A DNA stretch of 64,000 bases. Origin: Desulfomonile tiedjei. GTDB lineage: Bacteria > Desulfobacterota > Desulfomonilia > Desulfomonilales > Desulfomonilaceae. Each line of letters begins with the position of its first letter. Position 1 is the stretch's first letter. The notes beneath the pieces are model-generated. The model did not search any database. It was not told the origin of the DNA and saw only the letters and a program-made list of their open reading frames with translations. Made by a program: the position numbers and the translations under genes. The stretch spans positions 62,001 through 126,000 of the forward strand of contig JACRDF010000047.1 of the NCBI GenBank assembly GCA_016212925.1, read 5' to 3'. Of the stretch, positions 44,629 to 52,642 are shown in pieces.

Positions 44629-44910
44629 GATTCCTCCCTCGTTTATCAGTCGCTTTTTGTTACATGGCGATGTTATTGCCATGATGGGGAATGCCTTTCG
44701 GAGGCAGGTTGTGTGAAAGCGCCGCTTTTTCCGGAAGGGAAGATTACGGCTCGACCATCCAAGAAAAGCGGGAAACAATGCAGTGGAGGCAAAGCCTCGG
44801 AACGAGGAACTTCGCGCCATCGTGGCACGATCCGAATCTTCTCCCGAGCTTTATACCGGTTGCCAGAAGTAATGTCCGTTTGGCCACGAGATGATCAGTC
44901 TGGTTCGATC

Positions 44911-45178
44911 TCGTTCCCAGGCTGAGCCTGGGAATGCCTGCCGTCCGGGCTCCAGCCCGGACACATAGAAACTGGCTCAAAAGCGACGATTTCACCGCGC
45001 CATAGGTAGGGGCGGTTCGTGAACCGCCCGAAGTCAGGGCGCTTCCCGAAGCGCTCCTACGAGGGAACGCGTTCATTTTAGAGGTTTGAGACAGTTTCCA
45101 TATCCTGGGTGCTTCCTTATAGCGCCTTAGGGGAGGCAGAGCCTCCCGGTACGCGTTCCCAGGCTGAGCCTAGGAACG
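44911..45178. repeat. Cluster of dispersed hairpin repeats around a MITE
   Basis: CGTTCCCAGGCTGAGCCTGGG-type hairpins occur at 44911-44937 and 45153-45178, and GGAGGCAAAGCCTC / GGAGGCAGAGCCTCC hairpins at 44784-44800 and 45131-45147. Two interspersed repeat types are thus present twice each in one 577-bp interval (44629-45206) with no gene. A CATGGC/GCCATG inverted repeat at about 44665-44685 may belong to the dctP promoter. Confidence 0.7.
44968..45098. mobile_element. 131-bp MITE, copy 2
   Basis: Starts GAAACTGGCTCAAAA and ends TTTGAGACAGTTTC, flanked by the 4-bp direct repeat CATA (44964-44967 and 45099-45102). Same length and organisation as copy 1 (36957-37087), including GGGGCGGTTCGTGAACCGCCC, but with more substitutions in its ends, so probably the older insertion. 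Confidence 0.88.
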
Positions 45179-45206
45179 AGGGATGAAGTCCTCCAGCCCG
45201 ATTCTC

Positions 45207-46808
45207 CTATTTGGGTAAATCGTCCGGAGAGTCCCAATCCTTCATGTGATGCATCCACGGGGCCCGGTTTACGAACACATCGTGGGCCAGAGGAACCGGC
45301 GGATGGGACTTCCACTTGGGATCGAACTCATTTTTTACCTTGAGCAGAAACTCATGGTAGTTAGGCCCGTACTTCGGCCCCGTGAGATAGAGCGGTTGAT
45401 GCGGACCCAGCAGGGAGGTATAGAAACGGTTCTTTATGTTCATCTTGGACGTGTCTACATAGAATTGGTCAACCTTGTCCGTGTCGTCGTCGAGGTCCCA
45501 GTAGACCAGAAACTCGGAGTAGCCCTGGTGGCCCAGTTCAAAGCTCTGGAACCAGCCGGGATCGCCGTAATCAGGCATCAGCGGCGGGGTGTATTTCTTC
45601 TTCACCTCTGCATACGCGGGGCCGTGGTCCGGTGACTGACTTAGAGTTTCAATGACATAGTCAACCGACACATACCCACCGCACATGAGCCACATACCGG
45701 CCGAGTCTGCATTCTTGATCCAGGACTCGTCCGAAGGCTTGGTCCGGCGTGCTTCACCGCCCACTTCACTCATGATGTCCATCAGGACACGTTCGTCGTA
45801 TTCCATCTGTTCTTCCGAGGTATAACCAATGAGGAGGACCCGGACGATAAAGAAATTGGCGACGGTCTCCTCGTTTTCCTTGCTCCAGATGTCCCAAAAC
45901 TCTTCTTTGCACTCCGCCTTGGCGATGGCGCGCCAGAACAGGGGGACTTTGGTGACCGCGCCGCCAATCTCGGCATGGCCGATTTCCCTCATAGCCTTAA
46001 CCTGGGCGTCCTTTGACGGCACGATGAAGTTGATCCACTTTATCCGCTTCTCCGGGAGGGCCAGAGCGGTATTCGGCGAAATGCCCGTGGGTTCGAGGCG
46101 TTCGGGCTGGAAGGGAAGGGTCTTGATGGCCATTCTGGTGACAATCCCGAGGCAGCCGCGCAGGCCGGTATATCCTCTCAACAGTCCTCTAAGGTCCGGT
46201 CCGGGGCTTTCACCCCAGAAGGGATCATCGCTGTTAGCCAGAGAGCCCATCCTGAGGAGTTCACCGTCCGGCATAACCACTTCAGTCCCGAGGATGCGCC
46301 TATGGGGAAGCCCGATCCGATGGCTCAAAGGAGACCAACCGTCGCCGATCAGATTTGCAATGGCCGAAGCTTGCGCTCCGCCTCCGCCGATCACCACATA
46401 CGCCCCATGTTTCATGCACTCTTCCTGGATGGGCGAGTAGATCATGCCGGGGCCTACTTCCACGTAGAAGTGCTTCTCATCGAGCACGAAATCGTTCATG
46501 CGTTTAAGGTCGATCAGCAGAGCGTCTTCCACGTGGGGATGCGAGCGTGGCCCATAAAAGCCCGTGCTGTAAGGCACGTACGGGATGTCGTTGCGATAGC
46601 AAACCTTGACGATCCTCTGAACATCCTCCGTCTTTTTGGGCATGATCACGCATCCCGGGACCTTGGTCATGACCCGTTCATATCCCAGGCCGTTTTCGTA
46701 TCCTCCGGGGCCGCTTCTGTAACCCTCGCAGATCACCGGATCGTCGGAAATATATTCCGGGCCTACAATTGCCTCTAATGCTTTATAGATTTCCTTGGAT
46801 ATCGCCAT
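45207..46808 (-). CDS. FAD-linked oxidase, VAO/GlcD type
   Basis: 533 residues. FAD-binding PCMH domain in the N-terminal half (CVIMPKKTEDVQRIVKVC, YVPYSTGFYGPRSHPH, GPGMIYSPIQEECMKHGAYV, GGGGAQASAIANLIGDG), C-terminal substrate-cap region. The vanillyl-alcohol-oxidase superfamily covers 4-cresol dehydrogenase, glycolate and D-lactate dehydrogenases. Sixteen bp after the Fe-S protein gene; with the other flavoprotein it makes a GlcD-GlcF-GlcE-like trio. Confidence 0.9.
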   Translation of the reverse strand: MAISKEIYKALEAIVGPEYISDDPVICEGYRSGPGGYENGLGYERVMTKVPGCVIMPKKTEDVQRIVKVCYRNDIPYVPYSTGFYGPRSHPHVEDALLIDLKRMNDFVLDEKHFYVEVGPGMIYSPIQEECMKHGAYVVIGGGGAQASAIANLIGDGWSPLSHRIGLPHRRILGTEVVMPDGELLRMGSLANSDDPFWGESPGPDLRGLLRGYTGLRGCLGIVTRMAIKTLPFQPERLEPTGISPNTALALPEKRIKWINFIVPSKDAQVKAMREIGHAEIGGAVTKVPLFWRAIAKAECKEEFWDIWSKENEETVANFFIVRVLLIGYTSEEQMEYDERVLMDIMSEVGGEARRTKPSDESWIKNADSAGMWLMCGGYVSVDYVIETLSQSPDHGPAYAEVKKKYTPPLMPDYGDPGWFQSFELGHQGYSEFLVYWDLDDDTDKVDQFYVDTSKMNIKNRFYTSLLGPHQPLYLTGPKYGPNYHEFLLKVKNEFDPKWKSHPPVPLAHDVFVNRAPWMHHMKDWDSPDDLPK

Positions 46809-46824
46809 GATTGATCTCCCTCCG

Positions 46825-48147
46825 CTAACCTTGAATGGATGCGCAGATTACTTCCGAAATATCCAGCACCTGCACATCACCGCGGCCGGCTTTAACGGCC
46901 TGGGCGAAATTGTTCTTGCACCAGGGGCAGGAGGACACCAGCGTCTCCGCGCCGATCTCCCTGACCTCCTCAAGCCGATGCGAGGCCGCCCACTTCGCGA
47001 AATCCGGATATGTTTCCTGGACTCCTCGACCCGCGCCGCAACAGAAGGCATTTTCTCTGGTCCTCGGCATTTCTATGAGGTTCACGCCGGGGATGGCCTT
47101 GAGGATGTCTCTGGGCTGGGCGTATAGCCCGTGGGTTCCACGCCTTCTCTTGAGCCTCGGTTCCACACATCCCATCCACTGGCGCTTTCCTTCGTACGGA
47201 GTCCAAGGATCGCTCAAGCGGCTCAAGCTGCATGAATCGTGATAGGTCAGCCGCGTTTCAAAGGGCTTTTTCATTTTCAGGGCGCCGTCCTTGATCTTCG
47301 CGTCCACATACTCCACGAGATGCACGACTTCGAACCCCAGATCGCTGGTAGAGATATTGAGCAGTTTGGGATAGTCCACCTTCCACATGCGGTAACCTTC
47401 GGCGCAACTGAGAAGAAGAGTTTTAGCTCCGGTCTTCCGAACTTCATCCACGTTGCGTTGCGCCAAGGCCTTGGCTTCATCGAACAAGCCTGCGGAAAAG
47501 AGCGTGTTGCCGCAGCACCATTCGTCCGGCATGAGCATGAATTTGGTTCCCGCGGCCGTGAGGATCTTAGCGGTGGACTGGGCGATTTCCTTGTTCACAT
47601 AAGAAGCGGTGCAACCCACAAAGTACAGTAAGTCGGCCTTCTTAGCAGGGGTGATTCCCTGAGGGAGCCATGCGGTGCGTTTCTCGTGCGGTGCGCCGTA
47701 CATATTGTGTTTCTTGGCTATGTTCTCGGCGATTTTCTTGTGCGCGGGTAAAGGCCCGACGCCGTCTTTAACTGCCTTGACCCTTAGCGACTCCAGCGTC
47801 AGCCCGATTTCCAGGTCGAGGTTACGTTTGCACCCCACGTCGCAGGCGCCGCACAATGTGCAGGCGTAAATGACCTCCAGGGCCTTTTCGTTCCAGTCCA
47901 GCAGCCCTTCGGCCATAGCATGTCCGATTCGCATCTTTCCGTATGCGCCGTACGCGTCAAACTCATATTTGGTCGCGCTGGGGCAACGTGTCATGAACTT
48001 CGCACCGGGCATGTACGTGTGATCGACCCAGGTGCAGCCTTTGCATTTGATGCAGCGGCTCATGTCGTATACGAAATTCTCTATATCGGTGATATCGAGC
48101 TTGAAGTCCGATTTGGGCTTGTAATATCTGATAGGTTCATCGGCCAT
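46825..48147 (-). CDS. CCG-domain Fe-S oxidoreductase (GlcF/HdrD-like)
   Basis: 440 residues. Two [4Fe-4S] ferredoxin motifs near the N-terminus (CIKCKGC...CP and CTLCGACDVGC) and two CCG-type cysteine clusters (CCGNTLFSAG with SCAEG, and CCGAGRG with SCPWC). This is the architecture of GlcF, LutA/LldE relatives and HdrD, passing electrons from flavoproteins to quinone or another acceptor. It lies between the two flavoprotein genes with gaps of 13 and 16 bp, so it is the likely electron-transfer partner of both. Confidence 0.93.
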   Translation of the reverse strand: MADEPIRYYKPKSDFKLDITDIENFVYDMSRCIKCKGCTWVDHTYMPGAKFMTRCPSATKYEFDAYGAYGKMRIGHAMAEGLLDWNEKALEVIYACTLCGACDVGCKRNLDLEIGLTLESLRVKAVKDGVGPLPAHKKIAENIAKKHNMYGAPHEKRTAWLPQGITPAKKADLLYFVGCTASYVNKEIAQSTAKILTAAGTKFMLMPDEWCCGNTLFSAGLFDEAKALAQRNVDEVRKTGAKTLLLSCAEGYRMWKVDYPKLLNISTSDLGFEVVHLVEYVDAKIKDGALKMKKPFETRLTYHDSCSLSRLSDPWTPYEGKRQWMGCVEPRLKRRRGTHGLYAQPRDILKAIPGVNLIEMPRTRENAFCCGAGRGVQETYPDFAKWAASHRLEEVREIGAETLVSSCPWCKNNFAQAVKAGRGDVQVLDISEVICASIQG

Positions 48148-48160
48148 GGTCGTTCCCTCC

Positions 48161-49618
48161 TCAGAAGCACAGGTTTGAAGGATTCATAATATTGTTCGGA
48201 TCGAAAACCTTCTTCAGCCGCTTGAGATTTGCCGCGTACGAAGCGGCTTTTTCGTACACAATGGGCGCCAGATCGCCGTAAGGTCTGGTAAAAACCGCCC
48301 CATCTTTGAGAAGCTCAGCCGCGGCCTCCTTGTAGAGCGCACGAATGGTTGCCTTCTCGGCCTCGTTCGCAGGATCGTAGAAGAAGGTGAACTCCGGCCT
48401 GCACGCCCGGTTGTGCTCAATCGGCTGAATGTAAATGCCGATATCACTGGCTGGATAGCCGTATCGAGTTGCGATCTCTTTGACCTTGGTAACGAAATGC
48501 TGCGCCTTGCCAGGCCGTGTGTGGAAAAATAGGCCCTGGCAAGCTCCTTTGACCTGATTCTTCCAGTGGGGAACATCCGCAGGCCAGGGGTTGCGGAGGA
48601 TCGGCAGGAGCTTGTTCCGCAGGCCGGGGAAGCCGGGAAGGTTCTCGCCCAGCCTGAGATTCGAGAACTCGTCCCTTAATACCTGAGCAAGGAAGTTCTC
48701 TTCATAAGCGATCTTCTCTTCAGGGCGTCTCAGAAGTCCGCTGATCACCAGGATCAGAGTCCAGGGCGGCAATGCGGTTTTCAGTTTGTCAAAATCCGCG
48801 GGCCATTCCTGTGCAAGGATCGCGGCCAGATCTACCTGGTTCAGGAGCACGACCTCCTGGCCGATTCTTCGCGGCAGGATGCGATGTAGGAAATCCATCG
48901 CATAATCGAGATCGTCAATCCGCGCGAAGAGGACTTTATCCATCTTCGGGATGAATTCCATCTTCAGGTTCGTCCAGGTGACCACGCCCATAGTCCCCTG
49001 TGCGCACTGAAAAAACCTATAAAAATCAAGACCCGGACCCGAAGGATTCCCGCCCTTTGATGGAGAGTCGGGGTACCCGTTGACGCTGGCCGAACCCATT
49101 CTGAAAACCTCGCCGGTTGGCCACACCACTTCCATGGCCTGGAGAGGCTCGCCGTAATCGTACACCTGGTTGGTCGGCTCTTCCCGCTCCATGAAATCGG
49201 TTAGGACCGAACGCTCGGCAGGAGGCGTCAGAGGCATAATCACTCTGAAGCCCTTTTTCTTTAGCTCGTTGGTGAGCTTGTCCCAGGTGACACCGGCCTC
49301 GAACCTTACCCGACGGTTGTCAGGGTCGATTTCCAGGATCTTGTCCATCCTGGACATGTCGAGGACCAGGCCGCCTTCTTTGGGAATGGTCGCTCCGTAG
49401 AAATGGACCTTGGAGCTGCACGGCACAACCGGGATGTTGTTTTCGTTGCAGATTTTGACGATCTCCGAGACTTCCTCGGACGTCGCGGGCTTCGCAACGT
49501 AATTAGGAGCCCCGGCAGGGTAATAGCTGAAATCGGTCGCGTAGGCTTGCAGTTTAGCAGGGTCATCGGAGAAGTTTTTAGCGCCTACGACTTTGGATAA
49601 TTTCGATTTAGCGTCCAC
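48161..49618 (-). CDS. FAD-linked oxidase, 4-cresol dehydrogenase/VAO-like
   Basis: 485 residues from the GTG at 49618; GGAGG lies about 7 bases upstream. FAD-binding PCMH domain (NIPVVPCSSKVHFYGAT, RVRFEAGVTWDKL), C-terminal domain close to the flavoprotein of 4-cresol methylhydroxylase and vanillyl-alcohol oxidase (IYIQPIEHNRACRPEFTFFY, ending VFDPNNIMNPSNLCF). It could oxidise a benzylic or hydroxy-acid position. No cytochrome subunit is encoded nearby; the Fe-S protein next door replaces it. First gene of the minus-strand cluster. Confidence 0.9.
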   Translation of the reverse strand: MDAKSKLSKVVGAKNFSDDPAKLQAYATDFSYYPAGAPNYVAKPATSEEVSEIVKICNENNIPVVPCSSKVHFYGATIPKEGGLVLDMSRMDKILEIDPDNRRVRFEAGVTWDKLTNELKKKGFRVIMPLTPPAERSVLTDFMEREEPTNQVYDYGEPLQAMEVVWPTGEVFRMGSASVNGYPDSPSKGGNPSGPGLDFYRFFQCAQGTMGVVTWTNLKMEFIPKMDKVLFARIDDLDYAMDFLHRILPRRIGQEVVLLNQVDLAAILAQEWPADFDKLKTALPPWTLILVISGLLRRPEEKIAYEENFLAQVLRDEFSNLRLGENLPGFPGLRNKLLPILRNPWPADVPHWKNQVKGACQGLFFHTRPGKAQHFVTKVKEIATRYGYPASDIGIYIQPIEHNRACRPEFTFFYDPANEAEKATIRALYKEAAAELLKDGAVFTRPYGDLAPIVYEKAASYAANLKRLKKVFDPNNIMNPSNLCF

Positions 49619-49689
49619 GGTTGACCTCCGTTTCTCTAGGGTTTCGCCTATAATTCTTCGTAGCGCCGGCATCCTGCCGGTGAAGCTGG

Positions 49690-49807
49690 TTCACCGCCGA
49701 GAGCGCTGAGTTCGCAGAGAAGATGCGCAGAGAAAATGCTCGGTGTGTCCCGCGCAGAACGCTGGACGCACCGAACACTCCGCGTTCTCCGCGATCTCTG
49801 CGGTGAA
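49690..49807. repeat. TTCACCGC...GCGGTGAA repeat, copy 1
   Basis: 118-bp imperfect inverted repeat that opens TTCACCGCCGAGAGCGCTGA and ends CTCTGCGGTGAA, lying in the leader of the flavoprotein operon. A partial extra end (CTCTGCGGTAAA) follows at about 49840-49855. Other copies of the family are at 54949-55111, 56171-56302 and 56928-57007. Confidence 0.8.
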
Positions 49808-49911
49808 TGATCTTTTGTCTTCCTGCTCCGCGAACTGTGCTCTCTGCGGTAAATGTCTTCTCTTCCTCTTCATGGGCCGAGGCCCTTAAGATCTAATTTA
49901 CTTACACGCTG

Positions 49912-49968
49912 ATAGTTAACATGTTAACTATTTCTTCCAGATTTACCGACCGGCGAGAACTTTGTCAA
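49912..49968 (-). promoter_or_regulatory. Promoter and 20-bp palindromic operator of the minus-strand catabolic cluster
   Basis: On the minus strand: TTGACA (49968-49963), 17-bp spacer, TAAATC (49945-49940), then the perfect 20-bp palindrome ATAGTTAACATGTTAACTAT (49912-49931) about where transcription should begin. The position is that of a repressor operator. The symmetric TTAAC/GTTAA form suits MarR- or TetR/GntR-type dimers. A leader of about 300 bases to the GTG at 49618 would follow. Confidence 0.6.
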
Positions 49969-50032
49969 GTTTTTTTCTTGGGAGTGTTTCAAAAAAAAAC
50001 GGAGGGCGGGGTGTGAGTCTTCGGGCAGCTCT

Positions 50033-50060
50033 CGTCATTCCGGCGAACGCCGGAATCCAG
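50033..50060. repeat. CGTCATTCCGGCGAACGCCGG interspersed palindrome
   Basis: Contains TTCCGGCG-AA-CGCCGGAA, a common interspersed repeat of many proteobacteria, followed by a GCGGGATT/AATCCCGC hairpin at 50070-50086. It lies between the catabolic cluster promoter and the 3' end of the CBASS operon and may mark the island border. Confidence 0.65.
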
Positions 50061-50129
50061 TTCTGCTTAAGCGGGATTCAATCCCGCGTTTCGCGCGGAA
50101 CTTCTGGGTCTGATCCTGTCCGCTCGCTC

Positions 50130-50813
50130 TTACTGTTCCGCGTCCTGTTGCCGCGACTCGTAAGCAAAATAGTCCAGATAATTTGGATAGATAGTTGCAA
50201 AACGCCAAAGGACCACGTCAACCACCGACACCCGGTCTCCAACAATTCTGGCGATGTCTTCACACAGGTCCCGCGGATTGCTGTAACCGGTGGCGGCTGC
50301 TGTCCTTTTCAAATGCCTATCTGGCTTAACTTCATCGAGACCAATGTTCTTTGCTAAATGATAAGATGTCGCGGGTCCCATAAAAGGTAATTGCTGAATG
50401 AAGTCAACACCGTGATGTCCGACAAAATTCTTGAAGGCTGGGAATCCCTTCTTCGTGATCCGTTCTGCAATCGTTGTAATCGCCTTCAACTTTCTGTCAT
50501 TGGCGAATATGGTCGACGCCTCCTGCCTGCACACTTCGGCGTTATCAGCTATGAGGCTTGCACTTCGCCACCAGTAGAACGCCTGGGAAATCGGCTCGAA
50601 TTTTCTTCGGATAACGGTCTCCCGCATCCCTGCCGACAATACCACCCAAGCTGATTCCCTCAAGAAATCGGTTTCAGTTACTTCCGAGAAGCAAATCCGA
50701 GCCTGCCATTCGATCTCCCATTCAAAACCCTGCTCAATGACTGCGTCTTTCAGAAGGAGATAGGTTTCCGCGAGCTTGGTTAAATGTTGGGGCGTACGGT
50801 CCAACGGTTGCAC
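50130..50813 (-). CDS. cap11: OGG/HhH-GPD-like protein of type IV CBASS
   Basis: 227 residues from a GTG at 50813, with AAAGGA upstream. The middle holds a helix-hairpin-helix (LPFMGPATSYHLAKNIG, about 142-158) followed by KPDRHLKR, matching the HhH-GPD glycosylase layout with the catalytic Asp (165). The lysine that makes OGG1 a bifunctional lyase falls on Ala or Thr here, so lyase chemistry is unlikely. OGG-like proteins are reported accessory genes of type IV CBASS. It is the last gene, 288 bp after the SLATT gene; the gap holds a GCCCAT/ATGGGC hairpin (about 50929-50950) and no gene. Confidence 0.75.
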   Translation of the reverse strand: MQPLDRTPQHLTKLAETYLLLKDAVIEQGFEWEIEWQARICFSEVTETDFLRESAWVVLSAGMRETVIRRKFEPISQAFYWWRSASLIADNAEVCRQEASTIFANDRKLKAITTIAERITKKGFPAFKNFVGHHGVDFIQQLPFMGPATSYHLAKNIGLDEVKPDRHLKRTAAATGYSNPRDLCEDIARIVGDRVSVVDVVLWRFATIYPNYLDYFAYESRQQDAEQ

Positions 50814-51101
50814 AGAGAAATCCTTTCTAAGCAGCTAGTGCCGAAGGTGAATTCAGTTCAGCTAAGATGAACCATCTCCGCTACCTGGGCTCCCCTGACC
50901 TGACGCGCCCATCAGCCGCTTATGGGCGTCTCGCTCTTCGGCATAAATATGACGGTATTTTAATGGGTTATCTAATGTTGAGTTAAGGTTCGAACCTTCC
51001 GCGAAACGGACCCCCTAAGAGCTACCGCAGCTAGACGATGCTGTCAAGGATAGGATGATTTTTCCGCACCCTCGCTTCCCGTTGACTGGCCTTCAAAGGA
51101 A

Positions 51102-51722
51102 TCAAGGGCCGTTTCCCAGATTCCTTTCTTTTTCGGCTTCATGAAACTTATTGCTAGCTTCTCGGGACAATCGTTTCTTAATGGATCTTAATGACTCATG
51201 AGGGTTATTGTCCAGGCATTTGCTGTATGCCACCTTCCTGAGATGGGCCTGCTTAAGCCTTGCGAATTTCCGATTCCTGATTGTGGGTAGATCCGCACTG
51301 TCCAGGTATGCCTCCTGCAGACTGCAGAATGTTTCCAGGCTCACTGGTTCATTACCCTCCAATGTCGTTGCGATTTGGTGTCTGATACGCGAATACCTCT
51401 GGACTGCTTCCCGGTGCCTTGCTGACACGTGTGCAGGGTGCCACGCGAGACGGGTCACTGTAATTGAAAGAGTCAGAGCAGCCCAAAACGCCAACATCCA
51501 TTTGAAATTGTCTGCAGACATGCCGACGGTACGGTGCAGGAAGTCCTCGCAGACGACCGATAGAGACAACAAGAAAACTGATGATACCAGAGCGCCAACA
51601 TCGAGCCCAACATCCCAGCGGTGGTACCACTCTGCTTCCATGCTGTGCATTGAGGCCATTTGGTTGGCACGCCTCTTGAGATCCCTCAACTCCGCCGAGC
51701 AATCCTGAACTGCTTCATTCAT
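51102..51722 (-). CDS. SLATT-domain two-TM protein, predicted CBASS effector
   Basis: 206 residues. Two hydrophobic segments (about 39-57 and 73-92: GALVSSVFLLSLSVV, MLAFWAALTLSITVT) preceded by a charged helix and followed by a long helical cytoplasmic tail (YSRIRHQIATTLEGNEPVS, ending in a basic-acidic coiled coil). This is the SMODS- and SLOG-associating 2TM layout; such proteins are thought to make pores or disrupt the membrane when triggered by cyclic oligonucleotides. Start overlaps the CD-NTase stop by 8 bp (ATGAATGA). Confidence 0.8.
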   Translation of the reverse strand: MNEAVQDCSAELRDLKRRANQMASMHSMEAEWYHRWDVGLDVGALVSSVFLLSLSVVCEDFLHRTVGMSADNFKWMLAFWAALTLSITVTRLAWHPAHVSARHREAVQRYSRIRHQIATTLEGNEPVSLETFCSLQEAYLDSADLPTIRNRKFARLKQAHLRKVAYSKCLDNNPHESLRSIKKRLSREASNKFHEAEKERNLGNGP

Positions 51723-52632
51723 CTCCGAAATGCCCCTGCCACACGGTCAAATCCATTTTGGCGTCGGCTGACGCGAGCCGTTTACCCATGCGGCCCAAGA
51801 AAGCGGCAACACGTTGTCTCTCTGTGCTGTCTGCTGCCCCCAAATAATCGTCGACATGTAAGGATTGGCGCGTACTGTCCGATATTGGTCGGGATACGTT
51901 CTCTGCTGCATATTCAAAAAGATGTTTGAGCATCTCTTGATATGATCTAGTCCCGCTGTAATCCCTAAAGGCATTTAGGGCTAAAGACTCTATGTGATAC
52001 CCCGTCAGCTGAGCGTTGGAAGGCATGGATTGCTGGATCGCCTTGAAAAGCTTTATCACCGGAACGACTTGTCCGCCGCAATTCATATTGACCTCTGTCA
52101 GTTTCTTGGCAAAGGTAAGGGGCCTCACGACGTTGCTCCAATTGTTCCCTTCTGGGTCCGGAACACGTAATCCCGTCGCGGTGCGTAACGATGGCAAAAG
52201 CTGGATTTGCGTGCCATCTGAGTAAGACACCGTCACCGCCATACTTCCTACATGAATATCCGTATCAGGTAACCGTTCCTTAATCCTTTCCGCAAAATAA
52301 CTGAGCAAGTCATTTGGTGAGTAGTCCTCAAGTTCGGTGCCCTTAACGTTTACCAGTATATCTACGTCGCTGAAGCCATTAACGTATGTATGTTTCGAGA
52401 CCGAACCTCCAAATTTCAGTTCCACAAAGTCTTCAATTTCAGCCGACAACTTCTGTTTAAGTGTTTCTACGTGTCGATTGATAGCTTCCGAGTCGCGGCG
52501 GTTGTATTCGGAGAGCTTTTCTTTCAGGAATTGATTCAACTCCTGAGTATACTCTGTCTCCCTTACCTGTTGCTCAACCTGAGACCCGGCACTTGGCCTA
52601 CTCCCACTTGATTTGCCGCCGCCTCCTCCCAT
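51715..52632 (-). CDS. CBASS CD-NTase (cyclic oligonucleotide synthase)
   Basis: 305 residues. Pol-beta-type nucleotidyltransferase core: GGSVSKHTYVNGFSDVDILV with Gly-Ser at 76-77 and metal-binding Asp89/Asp91. The third carboxylate is less clear: the strand where it is expected reads TQIQLLPS. A C-terminal helical domain (VVPVIKLFKAIQQSMPS, YHIESLALNAF, HVDDYLG) completes the CD-NTase fold. The N-terminus is an exposed MGGGGGKSSGSRPSAGS tail. AGGAGG sits 6 bases before the ATG. Predicted to make a cyclic di- or trinucleotide on phage infection; the product is unknown. Confidence 0.9.
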   Translation of the reverse strand: MGGGGGKSSGSRPSAGSQVEQQVRETEYTQELNQFLKEKLSEYNRRDSEAINRHVETLKQKLSAEIEDFVELKFGGSVSKHTYVNGFSDVDILVNVKGTELEDYSPNDLLSYFAERIKERLPDTDIHVGSMAVTVSYSDGTQIQLLPSLRTATGLRVPDPEGNNWSNVVRPLTFAKKLTEVNMNCGGQVVPVIKLFKAIQQSMPSNAQLTGYHIESLALNAFRDYSGTRSYQEMLKHLFEYAAENVSRPISDSTRQSLHVDDYLGAADSTERQRVAAFLGRMGKRLASADAKMDLTVWQGHFGDE

Positions 52633-52642
52633 CTTCTGCCTC

